A stretch of DNA of 64,000 bases from Flintibacter sp. KGMB00164 (lineage in GTDB: Bacteria > Bacillota > Clostridia > Oscillospirales > Oscillospiraceae), in contig NZ_CP044227.1 in assembly GCF_008727735.1 (NCBI RefSeq), positions 806,001 to 870,000 of the forward strand. The letters are read 5' to 3'. The translations under genes were made by a program, and so were the position numbers. This document shows positions 1 through 10,094 of this stretch, in pieces (position 1 is the stretch's first letter; the number at the start of each line of letters is the position of its first letter). The notes under the pieces are model-generated. The model saw only the letters and a program-made list of their open reading frames with translations, made no database searches and had not been told where the DNA came from.

Positions 1-154
1 GCCTGAAGACTGTCGAGAAATTGGGGCAAGTCCACCCCTCCTTTCAAAACGGGGAAAAAAGGTTTGCTTACAGGATACTACAACTGTCCCGCCGATACAA
101 GGGCGGTTTTGCACAAACACAGCTTGAAATGTGGAAAAAGCCATGGAAACAGAC

Positions 155-192
155 AAAAAACGGTGCGGCAGCAAAATTCTGCTGCCGCACCG
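155..192 (-). terminator. Rho-independent terminator of the fatty-acid operon
   Basis: A perfect 13-bp inverted repeat (161-173 with 180-192, 6-nt loop) is followed on the minus strand by six T residues (plus-strand A run just before 161). It lies 7 bases beyond the stop of the last minus-strand gene, so it closes the fab/acc operon. Bases 1-154 hold no gene I can support; a short CCGCC/GGCGG stem with four T (89-110) could end a plus-strand gene outside the window. Confidence 0.9.
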
Positions 193-198
193 CGGTGG

Positions 199-654
199 TT
201 AATTTTCGTGAGAGGGGATCTGATTCAGTTCGGGCATCAGCTCATCCGAGATGATGTTGAGCATCTCTTCCAGCTTCTCCACGTCCTGGGCAGGAAAGCG
301 CTCTTTGATCCGGTCCATGACGGTGGAGAGATAGCGGTAGCTCACATTGTAGTAGTCGATATACTTTTGCGTTACCGACAGATGATACTCCCGCTTGTCA
401 TCGGGAGACTGCTCCTTGGTAATGTAGCCCTTTTGGATGAGGCTGTTGATCTTATAGGCGGCATTGGGCGGAGAGATGTTTACAAAGCTGGAGAACTCAG
501 CGATGGTGGGGTGTCCCAGGGCGTTGATGATCTCCATGCAAAAGGTCTCCACCGTGGTCAGACTGGCCTCCCGGGTTTGAAAGCGGGAAAAGACCGCCCG
601 GTAGAAATGGAGCTTAAATTTTGTATACACGCGGTTGAACGACTCGTCCAGCAT
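199..654 (-). CDS. MarR-family regulator, FabT-like, of the fatty-acid operon
   Basis: A 151-aa MarR-type winged-helix protein. A helix-turn-helix spans about residues 48-75 and the wing (SPDDKREYHLSVT) lies near 82-94. MarR repressors of the FabT type control type II fatty-acid synthesis in Firmicutes and respond to acyl-ACP. Here the gene is the last of thirteen on one strand, 65 bases after fabZ, with an AGGAGG-type ribosome site. The operon promoter carries a large AT-rich palindrome that is its likely target, giving autoregulation. The MarR call is firm; the FabT role is inferred from position. In Streptococcus and Clostridium acetobutylicum the regulator is at or near the front of the cluster, so the terminal position is unusual. 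Confidence 0.8.
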   Translation of the reverse strand: MLDESFNRVYTKFKLHFYRAVFSRFQTREASLTTVETFCMEIINALGHPTIAEFSSFVNISPPNAAYKINSLIQKGYITKEQSPDDKREYHLSVTQKYIDYYNVSYRYLSTVMDRIKERFPAQDVEKLEEMLNIISDELMPELNQIPSHEN

Positions 655-719
655 GACACTTCCTCCTGCACGTTCTAAAGTGATTCCAATATAGCAAACT
701 TACAGGTGGAAAGCAACCG

Positions 720-1145
720 TTACTGGATCACAAAGGTAAGTTCGCAGCGGGCTGCGATCTTGCCATCCACCTTAGCTACCGCCTTGCCGAATCCGATGGG
801 GCCGTGCTGTTCCACCAGTTCGCAGCTGAGCTCCAACACATCGCCGGGAAGAACCGGCTGTTTAAAGCGGGCGTTCTTCACGCCGCCGAAAATGGCCAGC
901 TTTCCCTTATTCTCGGGCAGAGACAGGGCGGCCACGGCTCCGGTCTGAGCCAGAGCCTCCAGGATCAGTACCCCGGGCATGATGGGCTTGCCGGGGAAGT
1001 GACCCACAAAGAAGGGCTCGTTCATGGTCACACACTTGATGCCGGTCGCTTTCACGCCGGGCTCACAGTCGGTGATCTTGTCCACCAGCAGGAAGGGAGG
1101 ACGATGAGGAAGGATCTCCATGATCTGCTCAATATTCAGCTGCAT
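720..1145 (-). CDS. fabZ: 3-hydroxyacyl-ACP dehydratase FabZ
   Basis: A 141-aa hot-dog-fold dehydratase removing water from beta-hydroxyacyl-ACP to give trans-2-enoyl-ACP in the elongation cycle. The catalytic His lies in GHFPGKPIMPG (His49) and the catalytic Glu in LEALAQ (Glu63), both at the family positions, and the length is typical. The start codon is 3 bases downstream of the fabF stop, so the two are probably translationally coupled. No FabA or FabM accompanies it, so this window does not show how unsaturated fatty acids are made. Confidence 0.96.
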   Translation of the reverse strand: MQLNIEQIMEILPHRPPFLLVDKITDCEPGVKATGIKCVTMNEPFFVGHFPGKPIMPGVLILEALAQTGAVAALSLPENKGKLAIFGGVKNARFKQPVLPGDVLELSCELVEQHGPIGFGKAVAKVDGKIAARCELTFVIQ

Positions 1146-1148
1146 CTC

Positions 1149-2390
1149 TTAACCCTCCCACTTCTGGAAGACCAGGCAGGTGTTGTGCCCGCCAAAGCCC
1201 AGGGAATCGGAAATGGCCACCTTGATATCCGCCTGACGGCCCTCGTTGGGGACGATGTCCAGGTCACAGGCGGGATCGGGCACCTGATAGTTGATAGTGG
1301 CGGGGACATAGCCGTCCTTCAGCGCCAGCACGGAGAACATGGCCTCCACCGCGCCGCTGGCGCCCAGCAGGTGGCCGGTCATGGATTTGGTGGAACTGAC
1401 CATCAGATTCTTGGCGTGGTCGCCGAAAACCTGGTGAATGGCAGCAGTCTCGCCGCTGTCGTTGAGGGGAGTGGAGGTGCCGTGGGCGTTGACATAGTCT
1501 ACCTGCTCGGGGGTCATGTCTGCGTCGGCCAGAGCCTGCTGGATGCAGGCGGCGCTCCAGGTGCCCTTGGGATCGGGAGCGGTGATGTGATAGGCGTCGC
1601 AGGTGGCACCGTAGCCCACCACCTCGCCGTAGATCTTAGCGCCACGGGCCAGAGCGTGGTCCAGCTCCTCCAGTACCAGAATGGCCGCACCCTCGCCCAT
1701 AACAAAGCCGCTGCGCTCGGCATCAAAGGGGATGGAGGCACGGTTGGGGTCGCTGGCAGTGGTCAGTGCGCTCATAGAGGTGAAGCCGCCCATGGCCAGG
1801 GGGGTGATGGAGGCCTCGGCGCCGCCGGAGAGCATCACCTCGGCGTAGCCGTCCCGGATGTGGCGGAAGGCGTCGCCTACCGCATTGCTGCCGCCGGCAC
1901 AGGCGGCCACGGGACAGATGCACATGCCGTGCAGGCCCAGCCGGATGGCGATATGACCGGCAGCCAGGTTGGTGATAGACATGGGGATAAAGAAGGGGGA
2001 GACCTTGTCAAAGCCGCGGACATTGCCGGCCTCACAGGAGGACTGGATGGTGGCGATGCCGCCGATGCCGCTGGAGACGGACACGCCGCAGCGGGCAGTG
2101 TCCTCCTGCTCCAGGTTCAGGCCGCTGTCCTGAACCGCCTCTACGGCAGCGGTGACGGCAAACTGGGTGAAGCGGTCCATCCGGCGGGCCTCTTTCTTGT
2201 CCAGAGCCACGGTGGGATCAAAGTTCTTTACCTCAGCGGCCAGAGAGACCTTCTGATTGCTGTGATCGTACAGAGTGATGGGAGCAATGCCGCACACGCC
2301 GTCCTTGACGGCCTGCCAGCTCTCGGCGGCGGTGTTGCCCAGAGGGGTGACCGCGCCGATGCCGGTGATGACAACGCGTCTTTTTTCCAT
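1149..2390 (-). CDS. fabF: 3-oxoacyl-ACP synthase II FabF
   Basis: A 413-aa condensing enzyme that elongates acyl-ACP with malonyl-ACP. The Cys-His-His triad is visible: Cys in VAACAGGSNA, His in NAHGTSTPLND and His in TGHLLGASG. The open frame extends 16 codons further upstream, but the ATG at 2390 (MEKRRVVITGIG) matches family N-termini and has an AAGGA ribosome site 8 bases before it, so I chose it. It lies between fabG and fabZ in the operon. Thiolase fold, cytosolic. Confidence 0.96.
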   Translation of the reverse strand: MEKRRVVITGIGAVTPLGNTAAESWQAVKDGVCGIAPITLYDHSNQKVSLAAEVKNFDPTVALDKKEARRMDRFTQFAVTAAVEAVQDSGLNLEQEDTARCGVSVSSGIGGIATIQSSCEAGNVRGFDKVSPFFIPMSITNLAAGHIAIRLGLHGMCICPVAACAGGSNAVGDAFRHIRDGYAEVMLSGGAEASITPLAMGGFTSMSALTTASDPNRASIPFDAERSGFVMGEGAAILVLEELDHALARGAKIYGEVVGYGATCDAYHITAPDPKGTWSAACIQQALADADMTPEQVDYVNAHGTSTPLNDSGETAAIHQVFGDHAKNLMVSSTKSMTGHLLGASGAVEAMFSVLALKDGYVPATINYQVPDPACDLDIVPNEGRQADIKVAISDSLGFGGHNTCLVFQKWEG

Positions 2391-2410
2391 AGTTAGCATC
2401 CTTTCTGCGG

Positions 2411-3154
2411 TCAAACCGCCATGCCGCCGTCTACACACAGCACCTGACCGGTGATGTAGGCGGCCTCGTCGGAGGCGAAGAAGGCTACCGCGTGAGCCAC
2501 GTCCTCGGGCTGGCCCAGCTTAGCCATGGGGATGGTGGAGAGCATGGCTTCCTTAGCCTGCTCAGACAGCACGGCAGTCATATCGGTGTCGATAAAGCCG
2601 GGGGCCACGGCGTTGACGGTGACCTTCCGGGCAGCCAGCTCTTTAGCCAGGGACTTGGTCAGGCCGATAAGGCCCGCCTTGCTGGCACAGTAGTTGGCCT
2701 GGCCGGGATTGCCCCGCAGGCCCACGATGCTGCTCATGTTGATGATGCGGCCGGAGCGCTGGCGCATCATGGGACGGTAGACCGCCTTGCAGCAGCAGAA
2801 GGCGCCCTTCAGGTTGGTGTCCAGCACCGCGTCGAAGTCTTCTTCCTTCATCTGCAGGGTCAGGCCGTCCCGGGTGATGCCCGCGTTATTGACCAGGATG
2901 TCGATGCGGCCAAAGGTGTCCAGAACGGTTTTCACCATGTCCTGGCAGGCCTGGGGATCGGCCACGTTGGCCTGGATGGCGATGGCCTGCACACCCAGGG
3001 CTTCACAGGCAGCGACGGTCTCCTGGGCGGCGGCGGAGTTGCCCGCGTAGTTCACCGCCACGTTGGCGCCCTGACGGGCCAGCTCCAGGCAGATGGCACG
3101 GCCAATGCCACGGCTGCCGCCGGTGACCAGAGCGATTTTTCCAGTTAAGCTCAT
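2411..3154 (-). CDS. fabG: 3-oxoacyl-ACP reductase FabG
   Basis: A 247-aa short-chain dehydrogenase that reduces beta-ketoacyl-ACP with NADPH. The N-terminal cofactor motif [10 protein letters not shown], the NNAG motif ([10 protein letters not shown]), the catalytic Ser in NMSSIVG and the YCASK active site (Tyr/Lys) are all present and correctly spaced. Length is standard. The start lies 4 bases downstream of the fabD stop, and fabF follows after 20 bases. SDR proteins can be hard to assign, but the context makes FabG secure. Confidence 0.96.
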   Translation of the reverse strand: MSLTGKIALVTGGSRGIGRAICLELARQGANVAVNYAGNSAAAQETVAACEALGVQAIAIQANVADPQACQDMVKTVLDTFGRIDILVNNAGITRDGLTLQMKEEDFDAVLDTNLKGAFCCCKAVYRPMMRQRSGRIINMSSIVGLRGNPGQANYCASKAGLIGLTKSLAKELAARKVTVNAVAPGFIDTDMTAVLSEQAKEAMLSTIPMAKLGQPEDVAHAVAFFASDEAAYITGQVLCVDGGMAV

Positions 3155-3158
3155 GGAC

Positions 3159-4088
3159 TTACTCTCCTCTCAGGGCGGCGATAGCGGCCTGAAGTTCCTC
3201 GGCCGTCTCCACCGGATAGCATTTGATTCCTTTTACGGTCTTCTTCACAAAGCCGGACAGGGTGCGGCCGGGGCCGATCTCCACCACAGTGTCTACGCCC
3301 AGCTCACCCAGGCGGCGAATGGTATCCTCCAGATAGACGCTGGACTGAACCTGCTGCTCCAGAAGCTCAGGAATGGTGTCCGCTTCGCCCTTCAGATCAC
3401 CCAGGCAGTTGAAGAGCACAGGCACCTCCATGGAACCAAAGTCCACGGACTGGAACTTCTCCCGGAGGGCGTCTCCGGCGGGAGCCATCAGGGAGGTGTG
3501 GAAGGGGCCGCTCACCTTTAGGGGCAGCACCCGCTTGGCTCCGGCGGCCTTGGCCAGCTCGCCCGCCTTGTCCACGGCGGCAGCGTCGCCGGAGATGACG
3601 ATCTGTCCGGGGCAGTTGAAGTTGGTGCATTCCACCACGCCAGCGTCAGAGGCCTCAGCGCACACGGCCTTCAGGGCGTCCCGGTCCATTCCCAGCACTG
3701 CGGCCATGCCGCAGGGGCGGCCCTGAACGGCGTCAGCCATAGCCTGGCCGCGGAAGGCCACCAGGGAGATGGCGGTCTTGGCGTCAAAGACGCCAGCGCA
3801 CTGGAGGGCGGAATACTCGCCCAGGCTCAGCCCAGCGGCGTAGTCAGGGGTAATGCCCGCCTCGCGCAGCAGGGCGGTAACACCGGCAGCAAAGGCCACC
3901 ATGCAGGGCTGGGTGTACCGGGTGTCATTGAGCTGGTCCTCGGGGCCGTCAAAGCACAGCTTTTTCAGGTCGAAGTCCACCGGAGCGCTGTCCAGCACCT
4001 GGCGGAAGGCGGGGTAGATCTCATACAGGTCCCGGCCCATGCCCACATGCTGGGCGCCCTGGCCGGCATACAAAAAGGCAAGTTTCAC
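3159..4088 (-). CDS. fabD: Malonyl-CoA:ACP transacylase FabD
   Basis: About 309 aa. It loads malonyl groups from CoA onto ACP. The nucleophile Ser is in GLSLGEYSA, the catalytic His in GPFHTSLM, and the N-terminal motif is [11 protein letters not shown] chose the GTG start at 4088: a GGAGGG ribosome site lies 7 bases upstream, and the GTG overlaps the TGA of the preceding flavoprotein gene (GTGA), a coupling arrangement. An in-frame ATG at 4103 would add five residues that the family lacks. Confidence 0.94.
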   Translation of the reverse strand: MKLAFLYAGQGAQHVGMGRDLYEIYPAFRQVLDSAPVDFDLKKLCFDGPEDQLNDTRYTQPCMVAFAAGVTALLREAGITPDYAAGLSLGEYSALQCAGVFDAKTAISLVAFRGQAMADAVQGRPCGMAAVLGMDRDALKAVCAEASDAGVVECTNFNCPGQIVISGDAAAVDKAGELAKAAGAKRVLPLKVSGPFHTSLMAPAGDALREKFQSVDFGSMEVPVLFNCLGDLKGEADTIPELLEQQVQSSVYLEDTIRRLGELGVDTVVEIGPGRTLSGFVKKTVKGIKCYPVETAEELQAAIAALRGE

Positions 4089-5149
4089 GTTGAAACCCTC
4101 CATTCATTCATCAGTTCGTCCATGATGTCCCGGACATGGACCATCCGGTCCAGCCGCTCCACATTGGAGCCGCTGAAGAAGAGGCCCTCCTCCCGGTTGC
4201 CCTTCACCGCCTCAATGAGAGCGTGAGTGATACAAAAGGGAATCTTGGCAGGGGCACACCCCTTGATGCACTGGGAGCACTTGGTGGGAGCCTGCCGCAG
4301 GCCCTGCTCCAGCCGCTCCACCAGGGGAGTGCGTACCGCACGGCCGGGCATGCCCACCGGGCTGTGGATGATGGCCAGATCGCTCTCTTTGGCCTCTAGA
4401 AGTACATCCTTATAGCCCTGGGAGGCATCGCACTCGTAGGTGGCGATAAAGCGGGTGGCAAGCTGCACGCCCGCGGCTCCCAGCTTGGTGTACCGGGCCA
4501 GGTCGGCTCCGGTGTACACGCCGCCCGCCACAAAGACGGGGATGGGGTGGCCGTATTTCTCCTCGTAGGGGCGTACCTCGGCCAGCACACCGGGCAGGAG
4601 TTCCTCCAGCGTGGGGCAGGTCCCAGCTTTCAGCTGTTCCTCGTCAAAGCCCAGGTGTCCGCCTGCGTCCTTACCCTCCAGCACGATAAAATCGGCGGTG
4701 GTGTGGTACTTGCGGTCCCAGGTCTTTAAAATGAGCTTGGCTGCCCGGGGAGAAGAGACAATAGGCGCCTTGGCAGTGCCGTTTTCTCCAACCAGCTCGG
4801 GTAGGTCCAGGGGGAGTCCCGCTCCGGACACCACCGCGTCCACACCGGCGGCTACGGCAGTGCGTACCGCGTCGGCGTACTGGACAGTGGCCACCATGGC
4901 GTTGACCGCGACCATTCCTGCGCCCTTGGCAATCTCCTTGGCTTTGCCGATCTCCTGCCGGAGAGCCCGGAGATTGGCCTCAAAGGGATTCTTTGCAAAA
5001 TCGGCTTCCAGATAGCCCGCATCGGCGGTGCTGACGGTGCCCATGCCGCCGCAGGCGGCTACCGCCCCGGCCAGTCCTCCCATGGACACGCCCACACCCA
5101 TGCCTCCCTGGAGGATAGGCAGGGCCAGTTCATGCTTTCCGATGCGCAT
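4085..5149 (-). CDS. FabK/nitronate monooxygenase-family flavoprotein with C-terminal Cys cluster
   Basis: About 354 aa, an FMN-dependent TIM-barrel protein of the FabK/2-nitropropane dioxygenase family. It has the N-terminal LPILQGGMGVGVS motif, a central GKDAGGHLG with the family His, and FVAGGVYTG for phosphate binding. Unlike FabK next door, it carries a cysteine-rich segment (CSQCIKGCAPAKIPFCI) near residues 290-306. The start at 5149 (MRIGKHELAL) follows the fabK stop by one base. Being inside the fab operon suggests a role in lipid synthesis or repair, either a second enoyl reductase or a nitronate-type oxidase. The exact reaction is not evident from sequence. Confidence 0.8.
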   Translation of the reverse strand: MRIGKHELALPILQGGMGVGVSMGGLAGAVAACGGMGTVSTADAGYLEADFAKNPFEANLRALRQEIGKAKEIAKGAGMVAVNAMVATVQYADAVRTAVAAGVDAVVSGAGLPLDLPELVGENGTAKAPIVSSPRAAKLILKTWDRKYHTTADFIVLEGKDAGGHLGFDEEQLKAGTCPTLEELLPGVLAEVRPYEEKYGHPIPVFVAGGVYTGADLARYTKLGAAGVQLATRFIATYECDASQGYKDVLLEAKESDLAIIHSPVGMPGRAVRTPLVERLEQGLRQAPTKCSQCIKGCAPAKIPFCITHALIEAVKGNREEGLFFSGSNVERLDRMVHVRDIMDELMNEWRVST

Positions 5150-5150
5150 C

Positions 5151-6077
5151 TTACTTCTCCAGCTCGGCCAGACGCTTTTCGCAGTCGGCCTGGAGCTCCT
5201 CAAAGATCTGGCGCAGAGGCTTGATCTCGTGGAGCATACCGGCCACCTGGCCGGCCATCACGCTGCCGGTCTTCACATCGCCGTCGAACACAGCTTTACG
5301 AAGGCCGCCCAGGGTGAAGTGCTCCAGCTCCATGCGGTCGGCGCCCTCCCGCTCCTTGGCGATGTACTCGTTGGTCATCTGGTTGCGCAGACAGCGCACG
5401 GGAGCGTCCACAGAGCGGCCGGTGACCACAGTGGAGCGGTCAGAGGCCTTCAGAACGGCCTTCTTGTAGTTCTCGTGGATGGGGCACTCCTCACTGACCA
5501 GCAGGCAGGTGCCCACCTGAGCGCCGATGGCACCCAGGGCGTAGGCAGCCAGCAGCTGGCGGCCGCTGGCAATGCCGCCGGCGGCGATAACGGGGATATC
5601 CACCGCATCCACCACCTGAGGCACCAGGGCCATGGTGGTGGTTTCGCCCACGTGGCCGCCGCTCTCGGTACCCTCAGCGATCACGCCGTCGGCACCGCGC
5701 TTGGCCACCAGCTTGGCCAGAGCCACAGCGGGGACTACGGGGAAGACCTTGATGCCCGCCTCTTTCCAGGCGGGGATAAAGCGGGAGGGGTCGCCCGCGC
5801 CGGTGGTGACCACAGCAACCTTCTCCTCGGCGGCGATGGCAGCCAGCTCCTCCACCTGGGGGTGCATGAGCATGATGTTCACGCCGAAGGGCTTATCGGT
5901 GAGCTGGCGGCAGCGGCGGATGCTGTCCCGGAACACCTCGGGGGACATGCCGCCGGCACCGATCAGGCCCAGGGCTCCGGCGTTGGAGACCGCAGCGGCA
6001 AACTCGGCGGTGGCGATGTTGGCCATACCGCCCTGAATAAAGGGAAACTCAATGCCCAAAAGCTCGTTTAATTTCAT
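5151..6077 (-). CDS. fabK: Enoyl-ACP reductase II FabK
   Basis: A 308-aa FMN flavoprotein that reduces enoyl-ACP with NAD(P)H, the last step of each elongation cycle, replacing FabI. Family motifs: FPFIQGGMANIA at the N terminus, GTESGGHVGE with the conserved His, AAGGIASGRQ for FMN phosphate, and GAQVGTCLL. The start ATG at 6077 is preceded by GGAGG; upstream in-frame residues are not conserved. Of the two tandem FabK-family genes this one fits true FabK best in length and motifs. Confidence 0.92.
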   Translation of the reverse strand: MKLNELLGIEFPFIQGGMANIATAEFAAAVSNAGALGLIGAGGMSPEVFRDSIRRCRQLTDKPFGVNIMLMHPQVEELAAIAAEEKVAVVTTGAGDPSRFIPAWKEAGIKVFPVVPAVALAKLVAKRGADGVIAEGTESGGHVGETTTMALVPQVVDAVDIPVIAAGGIASGRQLLAAYALGAIGAQVGTCLLVSEECPIHENYKKAVLKASDRSTVVTGRSVDAPVRCLRNQMTNEYIAKEREGADRMELEHFTLGGLRKAVFDGDVKTGSVMAGQVAGMLHEIKPLRQIFEELQADCEKRLAELEK

Positions 6078-6099
6078 AATTAACCTCCAATCCGTCCGC

Positions 6100-7038
6100 T
6101 TACCACTGGAACAAAGCGCCGCCCCAGGTGAGGCCTGCGCCAAAGCCCAGACACATGACCCACTGGCCCTTTTTCAGAAGGCCCTGCTCGGCCATCTCGT
6201 CCAGAGCGATGGGGATGCTGCCGGCAGACGTGTTGCCGTAACGGTCCATATTTTCATAAAAGCGGCTCAGCGGCATCTTCAGCCGCTTGGCCACCGATTC
6301 CACAATGCGGTGGTTGGCCTGATGGGGTACGTACCAGTCCACTTGCTCCTTGTCCATCCCGGCCTTTTCCAGCAGCTGCTTGGCCACTTGGGGGACGGTT
6401 TTCAGAGCAAACTGGAAGACACCCTGGCCGTCCATGTGGAGGTAGGGACGTTCCGGACCGGGGCCCCATGCCCAGAGGACATCCCGGTCGCCCCGGGTGC
6501 CCAGCACACTGTACCATCCGGCTTCCGTGCTCTCCACCACCGCTGCGCCCGCACCGTCACCAAAGAGAATGCAGGTGGAGCGGTCGTCCATATCCACGAT
6601 GCGGGAGAGCAGCTCGCCGCCTACCAGCAGGGCGTAGGGGCGGTTCATTCGGGGCAGCATGGCCGCCGCCGTCTCCATGGCGTAGAGAAAACCAGTGCAG
6701 CCCGCGCTCAAATCAAAGGCGGGGCAGTCCTCGGGAAGGCCCAGCTCCTGGTGGATGAGGCAGGCCTGAGAGGGAAAGAGTCGATCAGAGGTCACCGTGG
6801 CGGTGATGCACAGACCGATGTCCTCCGGTTTCAGTCCTGCCCGTTCAAGAGCCTGCCGGGCGGCGGCTACGGTAAACTGGGTGAGGGACTCTCCCTCCCG
6901 GGCAAAACGCCGCTCCCGGATGCCGGTGCGGGCCACGATCCACTCGTCGTTGGTGTCTACCCGGCGGGCCAGGTCGTCATTGGTTATGATTTGGTCCGGA
7001 ACCGCCCGGCCGGTGCCAAGGATGTGCAGTCCGTTCAT
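6100..7038 (-). CDS. fabH: 3-oxoacyl-ACP synthase III FabH
   Basis: A 312-aa initiating condensing enzyme joining an acyl-CoA primer to malonyl-ACP. The Cys-His-Asn triad is seen in [18 protein letters not shown] and GNTSAGSIP. It overlaps the accA stop by four bases (ATGA), so it is translationally coupled to the carboxylase genes. Primer choice (acetyl or branched) cannot be read from the sequence with confidence. Confidence 0.96.
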   Translation of the reverse strand: MNGLHILGTGRAVPDQIITNDDLARRVDTNDEWIVARTGIRERRFAREGESLTQFTVAAARQALERAGLKPEDIGLCITATVTSDRLFPSQACLIHQELGLPEDCPAFDLSAGCTGFLYAMETAAAMLPRMNRPYALLVGGELLSRIVDMDDRSTCILFGDGAGAAVVESTEAGWYSVLGTRGDRDVLWAWGPGPERPYLHMDGQGVFQFALKTVPQVAKQLLEKAGMDKEQVDWYVPHQANHRIVESVAKRLKMPLSRFYENMDRYGNTSAGSIPIALDEMAEQGLLKKGQWVMCLGFGAGLTWGGALFQW

Positions 7039-7844
7039 GTTTCTTTCTCCTCCCGGACCGCGCCCATGGCGCGGAACTTTTGATAGCGGTGGGCGGCCAG
7101 GTCTTTCTCCCGACTCAGCTGGCTGAGGTGGCGGGTAATGGCCTTGTCCACAGCGGTGTACACCGGACGGGGATCCACATGGGCGCCTCCCTCAGGCTCG
7201 GGGATCACCTGGTCCACCACGCCCAAATGCAGCAGATCGTCGGCGGTGAGCTTCATCACGCCTGCGGCCTCATCGGCCCGGGAGGCGTCCTTCCACAGAA
7301 TGGAGGCGAAGCCCTCCGGGGAGAGTACCGAGTAGATGGCGTTCTCCAGCATAACGATCCGGTTGCCCACGGCCAGCGCCAGAGCGCCGCCGCTGCCTCC
7401 CTCGCCGATGACCACGGTGACCACCGGGACGGTGAGGGAGCTCATGAGAGCCAGAGAGGAGGCGATGGCCTCGCCCTGGCCCCGCTCCTCGGCCTCTAGG
7501 CCGGGGTAAGCACCCGGAGTGTCTACAAAGGTGATGATGGGGCGGCCGAACTTCTCGGCCTGGCGCATCAGCCGCTGCGCCTTGCGGTAGCCCTCCGGGG
7601 AGGGCATGCCGAAGTTGCATTTCATGTTTTCCTCAAAGTTGCGCCCCTTCCGGTGGCCGATGACGGAGACCGGCTTTCCGTGAAAGCGGGCGATGGCCCC
7701 GAAGATGCTGGGATCCTCCCGGCACAGACGGTCTCCCTGACAGACAAAGACGTCGGTAAACAGGTTGTGGACGAAGTCGATGGTGCCGGGGCGGCCAGGC
7801 ATACGGGCGATCTTCACCCGCTGGGCGGCAGTTAAGTTGCTCAT
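7035..7844 (-). CDS. accA: Acetyl-CoA carboxylase carboxyltransferase alpha subunit AccA
   Basis: A 269-aa carboxyltransferase subunit that with AccD transfers the carboxyl group from biotin to acetyl-CoA. The crotonase-like core shows [23 protein letters not shown] and [11 protein letters not shown], all typical of AccA. It is shorter than the E. coli protein because the N-terminal helical extension is reduced, as in many Clostridia. It overlaps accD upstream and fabH downstream by four bases each. Confidence 0.96.
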   Translation of the reverse strand: MSNLTAAQRVKIARMPGRPGTIDFVHNLFTDVFVCQGDRLCREDPSIFGAIARFHGKPVSVIGHRKGRNFEENMKCNFGMPSPEGYRKAQRLMRQAEKFGRPIITFVDTPGAYPGLEAEERGQGEAIASSLALMSSLTVPVVTVVIGEGGSGGALALAVGNRIVMLENAIYSVLSPEGFASILWKDASRADEAAGVMKLTADDLLHLGVVDQVIPEPEGGAHVDPRPVYTAVDKAITRHLSQLSREKDLAAHRYQKFRAMGAVREEKET

Positions 7845-8725
7845 CGGTGGAGCACCCCCTTTCGGTGCAGGGACAGCAGCTGGGAGAGGGTCTGGCGCAT
7901 TTCACGGCGGGGAACGATCTGATCCACGAAGCCGTGCTCCTCCAGATACTCGGCCCGCTGAAAGCCCTCGGGCAGCTCCTGGCCGATGGTCTGCTGGATG
8001 ACCCGGGGACCGGCAAAGCCGATGAGCGCCCCAGGCTCTGCAAGAGTGATGTCACCCAAAGAGGCGAAGCTGGCGGTGACACCGCCGGTGGTGGGGTGGG
8101 TGAACACGGAGATGTACAGGCCGCCTGCCTGGGAGAAGCGTTCGATGGCGGCGCTGGTTTTGGCCATCTGCATGAGGGAGAGAATGCCCTCCTGCATCCG
8201 GGCACCGCCGCTGGCGGAGAAGATAATAAGGGGAAGCTTGTGCTTCTGGGCGTACTCTACGCCCCGGGTGATTTTCTCTCCCACGGCCACACCCATGCTG
8301 CCCATGAAGAAGCGGCTGTCCAGAACGGCGAACACCGCCTGGCGGCCGTCCAGCTTTCCAACAGCGGCCACCGCCGCATCGCTCAGAGCGGTCTTTTCCC
8401 GCTGGGCGGTGAGCTTGCCTTCATAGCCGGGAAACTCCAGGGCGTTGGGGGCGGTGAGCTCGGGCCACAGCTCCTGGAAGGTGAAGGGGTCCAGCAGCAG
8501 AGAGAGACGCAGGTAGGCCCCGATAGGCAGGTGATACCCGCAGTGAGGGCAGACATACTCCGTCTTCACCAGCTCCTGGTTCTGGCACTCCCGGCCGCAG
8601 CCCGGACAGGTCTGAGAGCCGCCAGAGGGAAGGTCAGAGCGCTTGGCGGCGGCCTCCACGGCCTGCTCCCGCTGACGGCGCAGTCGGTCCAGCCGATCCC
8701 GGCGGGAACGAAACAGTGGTTGCAT
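7841..8725 (-). CDS. accD: Acetyl-CoA carboxylase carboxyltransferase beta subunit AccD
   Basis: A 294-aa zinc-containing beta subunit. An N-terminal four-cysteine zinc ribbon (CPGCGRE... CPHCGYH, about residues 40-64) precedes the carboxyltransferase core with [11 protein letters not shown] and TGGVTASFA. The zinc ribbon is conserved in AccD and contributes to nucleic-acid and partner contacts in E. coli. It abuts accC (stop at 8726) and overlaps accA (ATGA). Confidence 0.96.
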   Translation of the reverse strand: MQPLFRSRRDRLDRLRRQREQAVEAAAKRSDLPSGGSQTCPGCGRECQNQELVKTEYVCPHCGYHLPIGAYLRLSLLLDPFTFQELWPELTAPNALEFPGYEGKLTAQREKTALSDAAVAAVGKLDGRQAVFAVLDSRFFMGSMGVAVGEKITRGVEYAQKHKLPLIIFSASGGARMQEGILSLMQMAKTSAAIERFSQAGGLYISVFTHPTTGGVTASFASLGDITLAEPGALIGFAGPRVIQQTIGQELPEGFQRAEYLEEHGFVDQIVPRREMRQTLSQLLSLHRKGVLHR

Positions 8726-10093
8726 TTAGTCCTCCTTATCCCAGCCCAGCAGCTCGTCCTGATGGGCGGCCAAGAATCCTGTATCATACTGGCCCTTCAC
8801 AAAGTCGGGGTGATGCAGGATCAGGTGACAGAAATCGGCGGTGGTGGGGTATCCCTCAATAATCATCTCTTCCAGACAGCGGCGCATGCGCCGGATGGCC
8901 TCCAGACGGGTGGGGGCGTGGACGATGACCTTGGCCACCAGAGAATCATAGTAGGGAGATACCTCATAGCCGTTATACAGCATGGAGTCCACACGAACCC
9001 CGGGGCCGCCGGGGAAGTGGACGAAACGGGTGGTGCCCGGCGCGGGGCGGAAGTCCTGAGTGGGGTTCTCGGCGTTGATGCGGCACTCCATAGCGTGGCC
9101 CCGGAGAACAACGTCCTCCTGCTTGACCGACAGAGGCAGCCCAGCGGCGATGCGCAGCTGCTCCCGCACCAGGTCGATGCCGGTGACCATCTCGGTGACC
9201 GGGTGCTCCACCTGAATTCGGGTGTTCATTTCGATAAAGTAGAAGTGCCCCTCCTGGTCCACCACAAACTCGATGGTGCCGGCGTTTTCATAGCCGGCAG
9301 CCCGGGCAGCGGTGACCGCAGCCTGGCCCATGGCCTCCCGAAGTGCGGGGGTGAGAATCTTAGAGGGGGATTCCTCCACCAGTTTTTGATTCTTGCGCTG
9401 GATGGAGCAGTCCCGCTCGCCAAGATGGATCACGTTGCCATGGCGGTCGGCCAGGATCTGAAACTCAATGTGCTTGGGGTTGAGAATCAGCTTCTCCAGA
9501 TAGAGCTGTCCGTCTCCGAAGCAGGCCAGCGCTTCCGCCCGGGCCTCCTGGAACTTAGCCTCCAGGTCCTCGGGGCGGTCTACCCGGCGCATACCACGGC
9601 CGCCGCCGCCGGCGCTGGCCTTGACCAGCACAGGGTAGCCGATTTTTTCGGCAATCTCCTGGGCCTGCTGGGCGGTCTCCAACGCTCCGTCCGAGCCGGG
9701 AACCACCGGGACGTTGTGCTTCTGCATCAGCTCACGAGCCGCAGACTTATTGCCCATCATGCGGATCACATCACCGGAAGGACCGATGAAGGCAAGACCC
9801 ATCTGGGTGCAGCGGTCGGAAAAATCTGCGTTTTCTGAGAGAAAACCGTAGCCGGGATGTACGGCATCACAGCCGGTCTCCTTCGCTACGGTCAGCAGAG
9901 CGTCCACATTCAGATAGCTGTCCGACGCTTTGGCCGGACCGATGCACACCGCCTGGGAAGCCAGCTGGACGTGGAGGGCGTCGGCATCGGCCTGAGAATA
10001 GACCGACACCGTCTCCACGCCCAGCTCCCGGCAGGCGCGCATGATACGTACCGCGATCTCGCCGCGGTTGGCGATCAAAACACGCTGAAACAT
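8726..10093 (-). CDS. accC: Biotin carboxylase AccC
   Basis: About 455 aa, the ATP-grasp enzyme that carboxylates the biotin of AccB using bicarbonate. It starts MFQRVLIANRGEIAVRI, carries the ATP-grasp glycine loop KASAGGGGRGMR and the active-site stretch FIEMNTRIQVEHPVTE. The start at 10093 follows the accB stop by one base, and its GGAGG site lies inside the accB end. Twelve further upstream codons are open but not family-like. Confidence 0.96.
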   Translation of the reverse strand: MFQRVLIANRGEIAVRIMRACRELGVETVSVYSQADADALHVQLASQAVCIGPAKASDSYLNVDALLTVAKETGCDAVHPGYGFLSENADFSDRCTQMGLAFIGPSGDVIRMMGNKSAARELMQKHNVPVVPGSDGALETAQQAQEIAEKIGYPVLVKASAGGGGRGMRRVDRPEDLEAKFQEARAEALACFGDGQLYLEKLILNPKHIEFQILADRHGNVIHLGERDCSIQRKNQKLVEESPSKILTPALREAMGQAAVTAARAAGYENAGTIEFVVDQEGHFYFIEMNTRIQVEHPVTEMVTGIDLVREQLRIAAGLPLSVKQEDVVLRGHAMECRINAENPTQDFRPAPGTTRFVHFPGGPGVRVDSMLYNGYEVSPYYDSLVAKVIVHAPTRLEAIRRMRRCLEEMIIEGYPTTADFCHLILHHPDFVKGQYDTGFLAAHQDELLGWDKED

Positions 10094-10094
10094 C

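Noticed and set aside
804-2396. A 530-codon plus-strand open frame
   Set aside because: It is the antisense of fabF/fabZ and arises from GC-rich codon use. The composition is low-complexity (Gly/His/Val/Asp), with no ribosome site or family motif.
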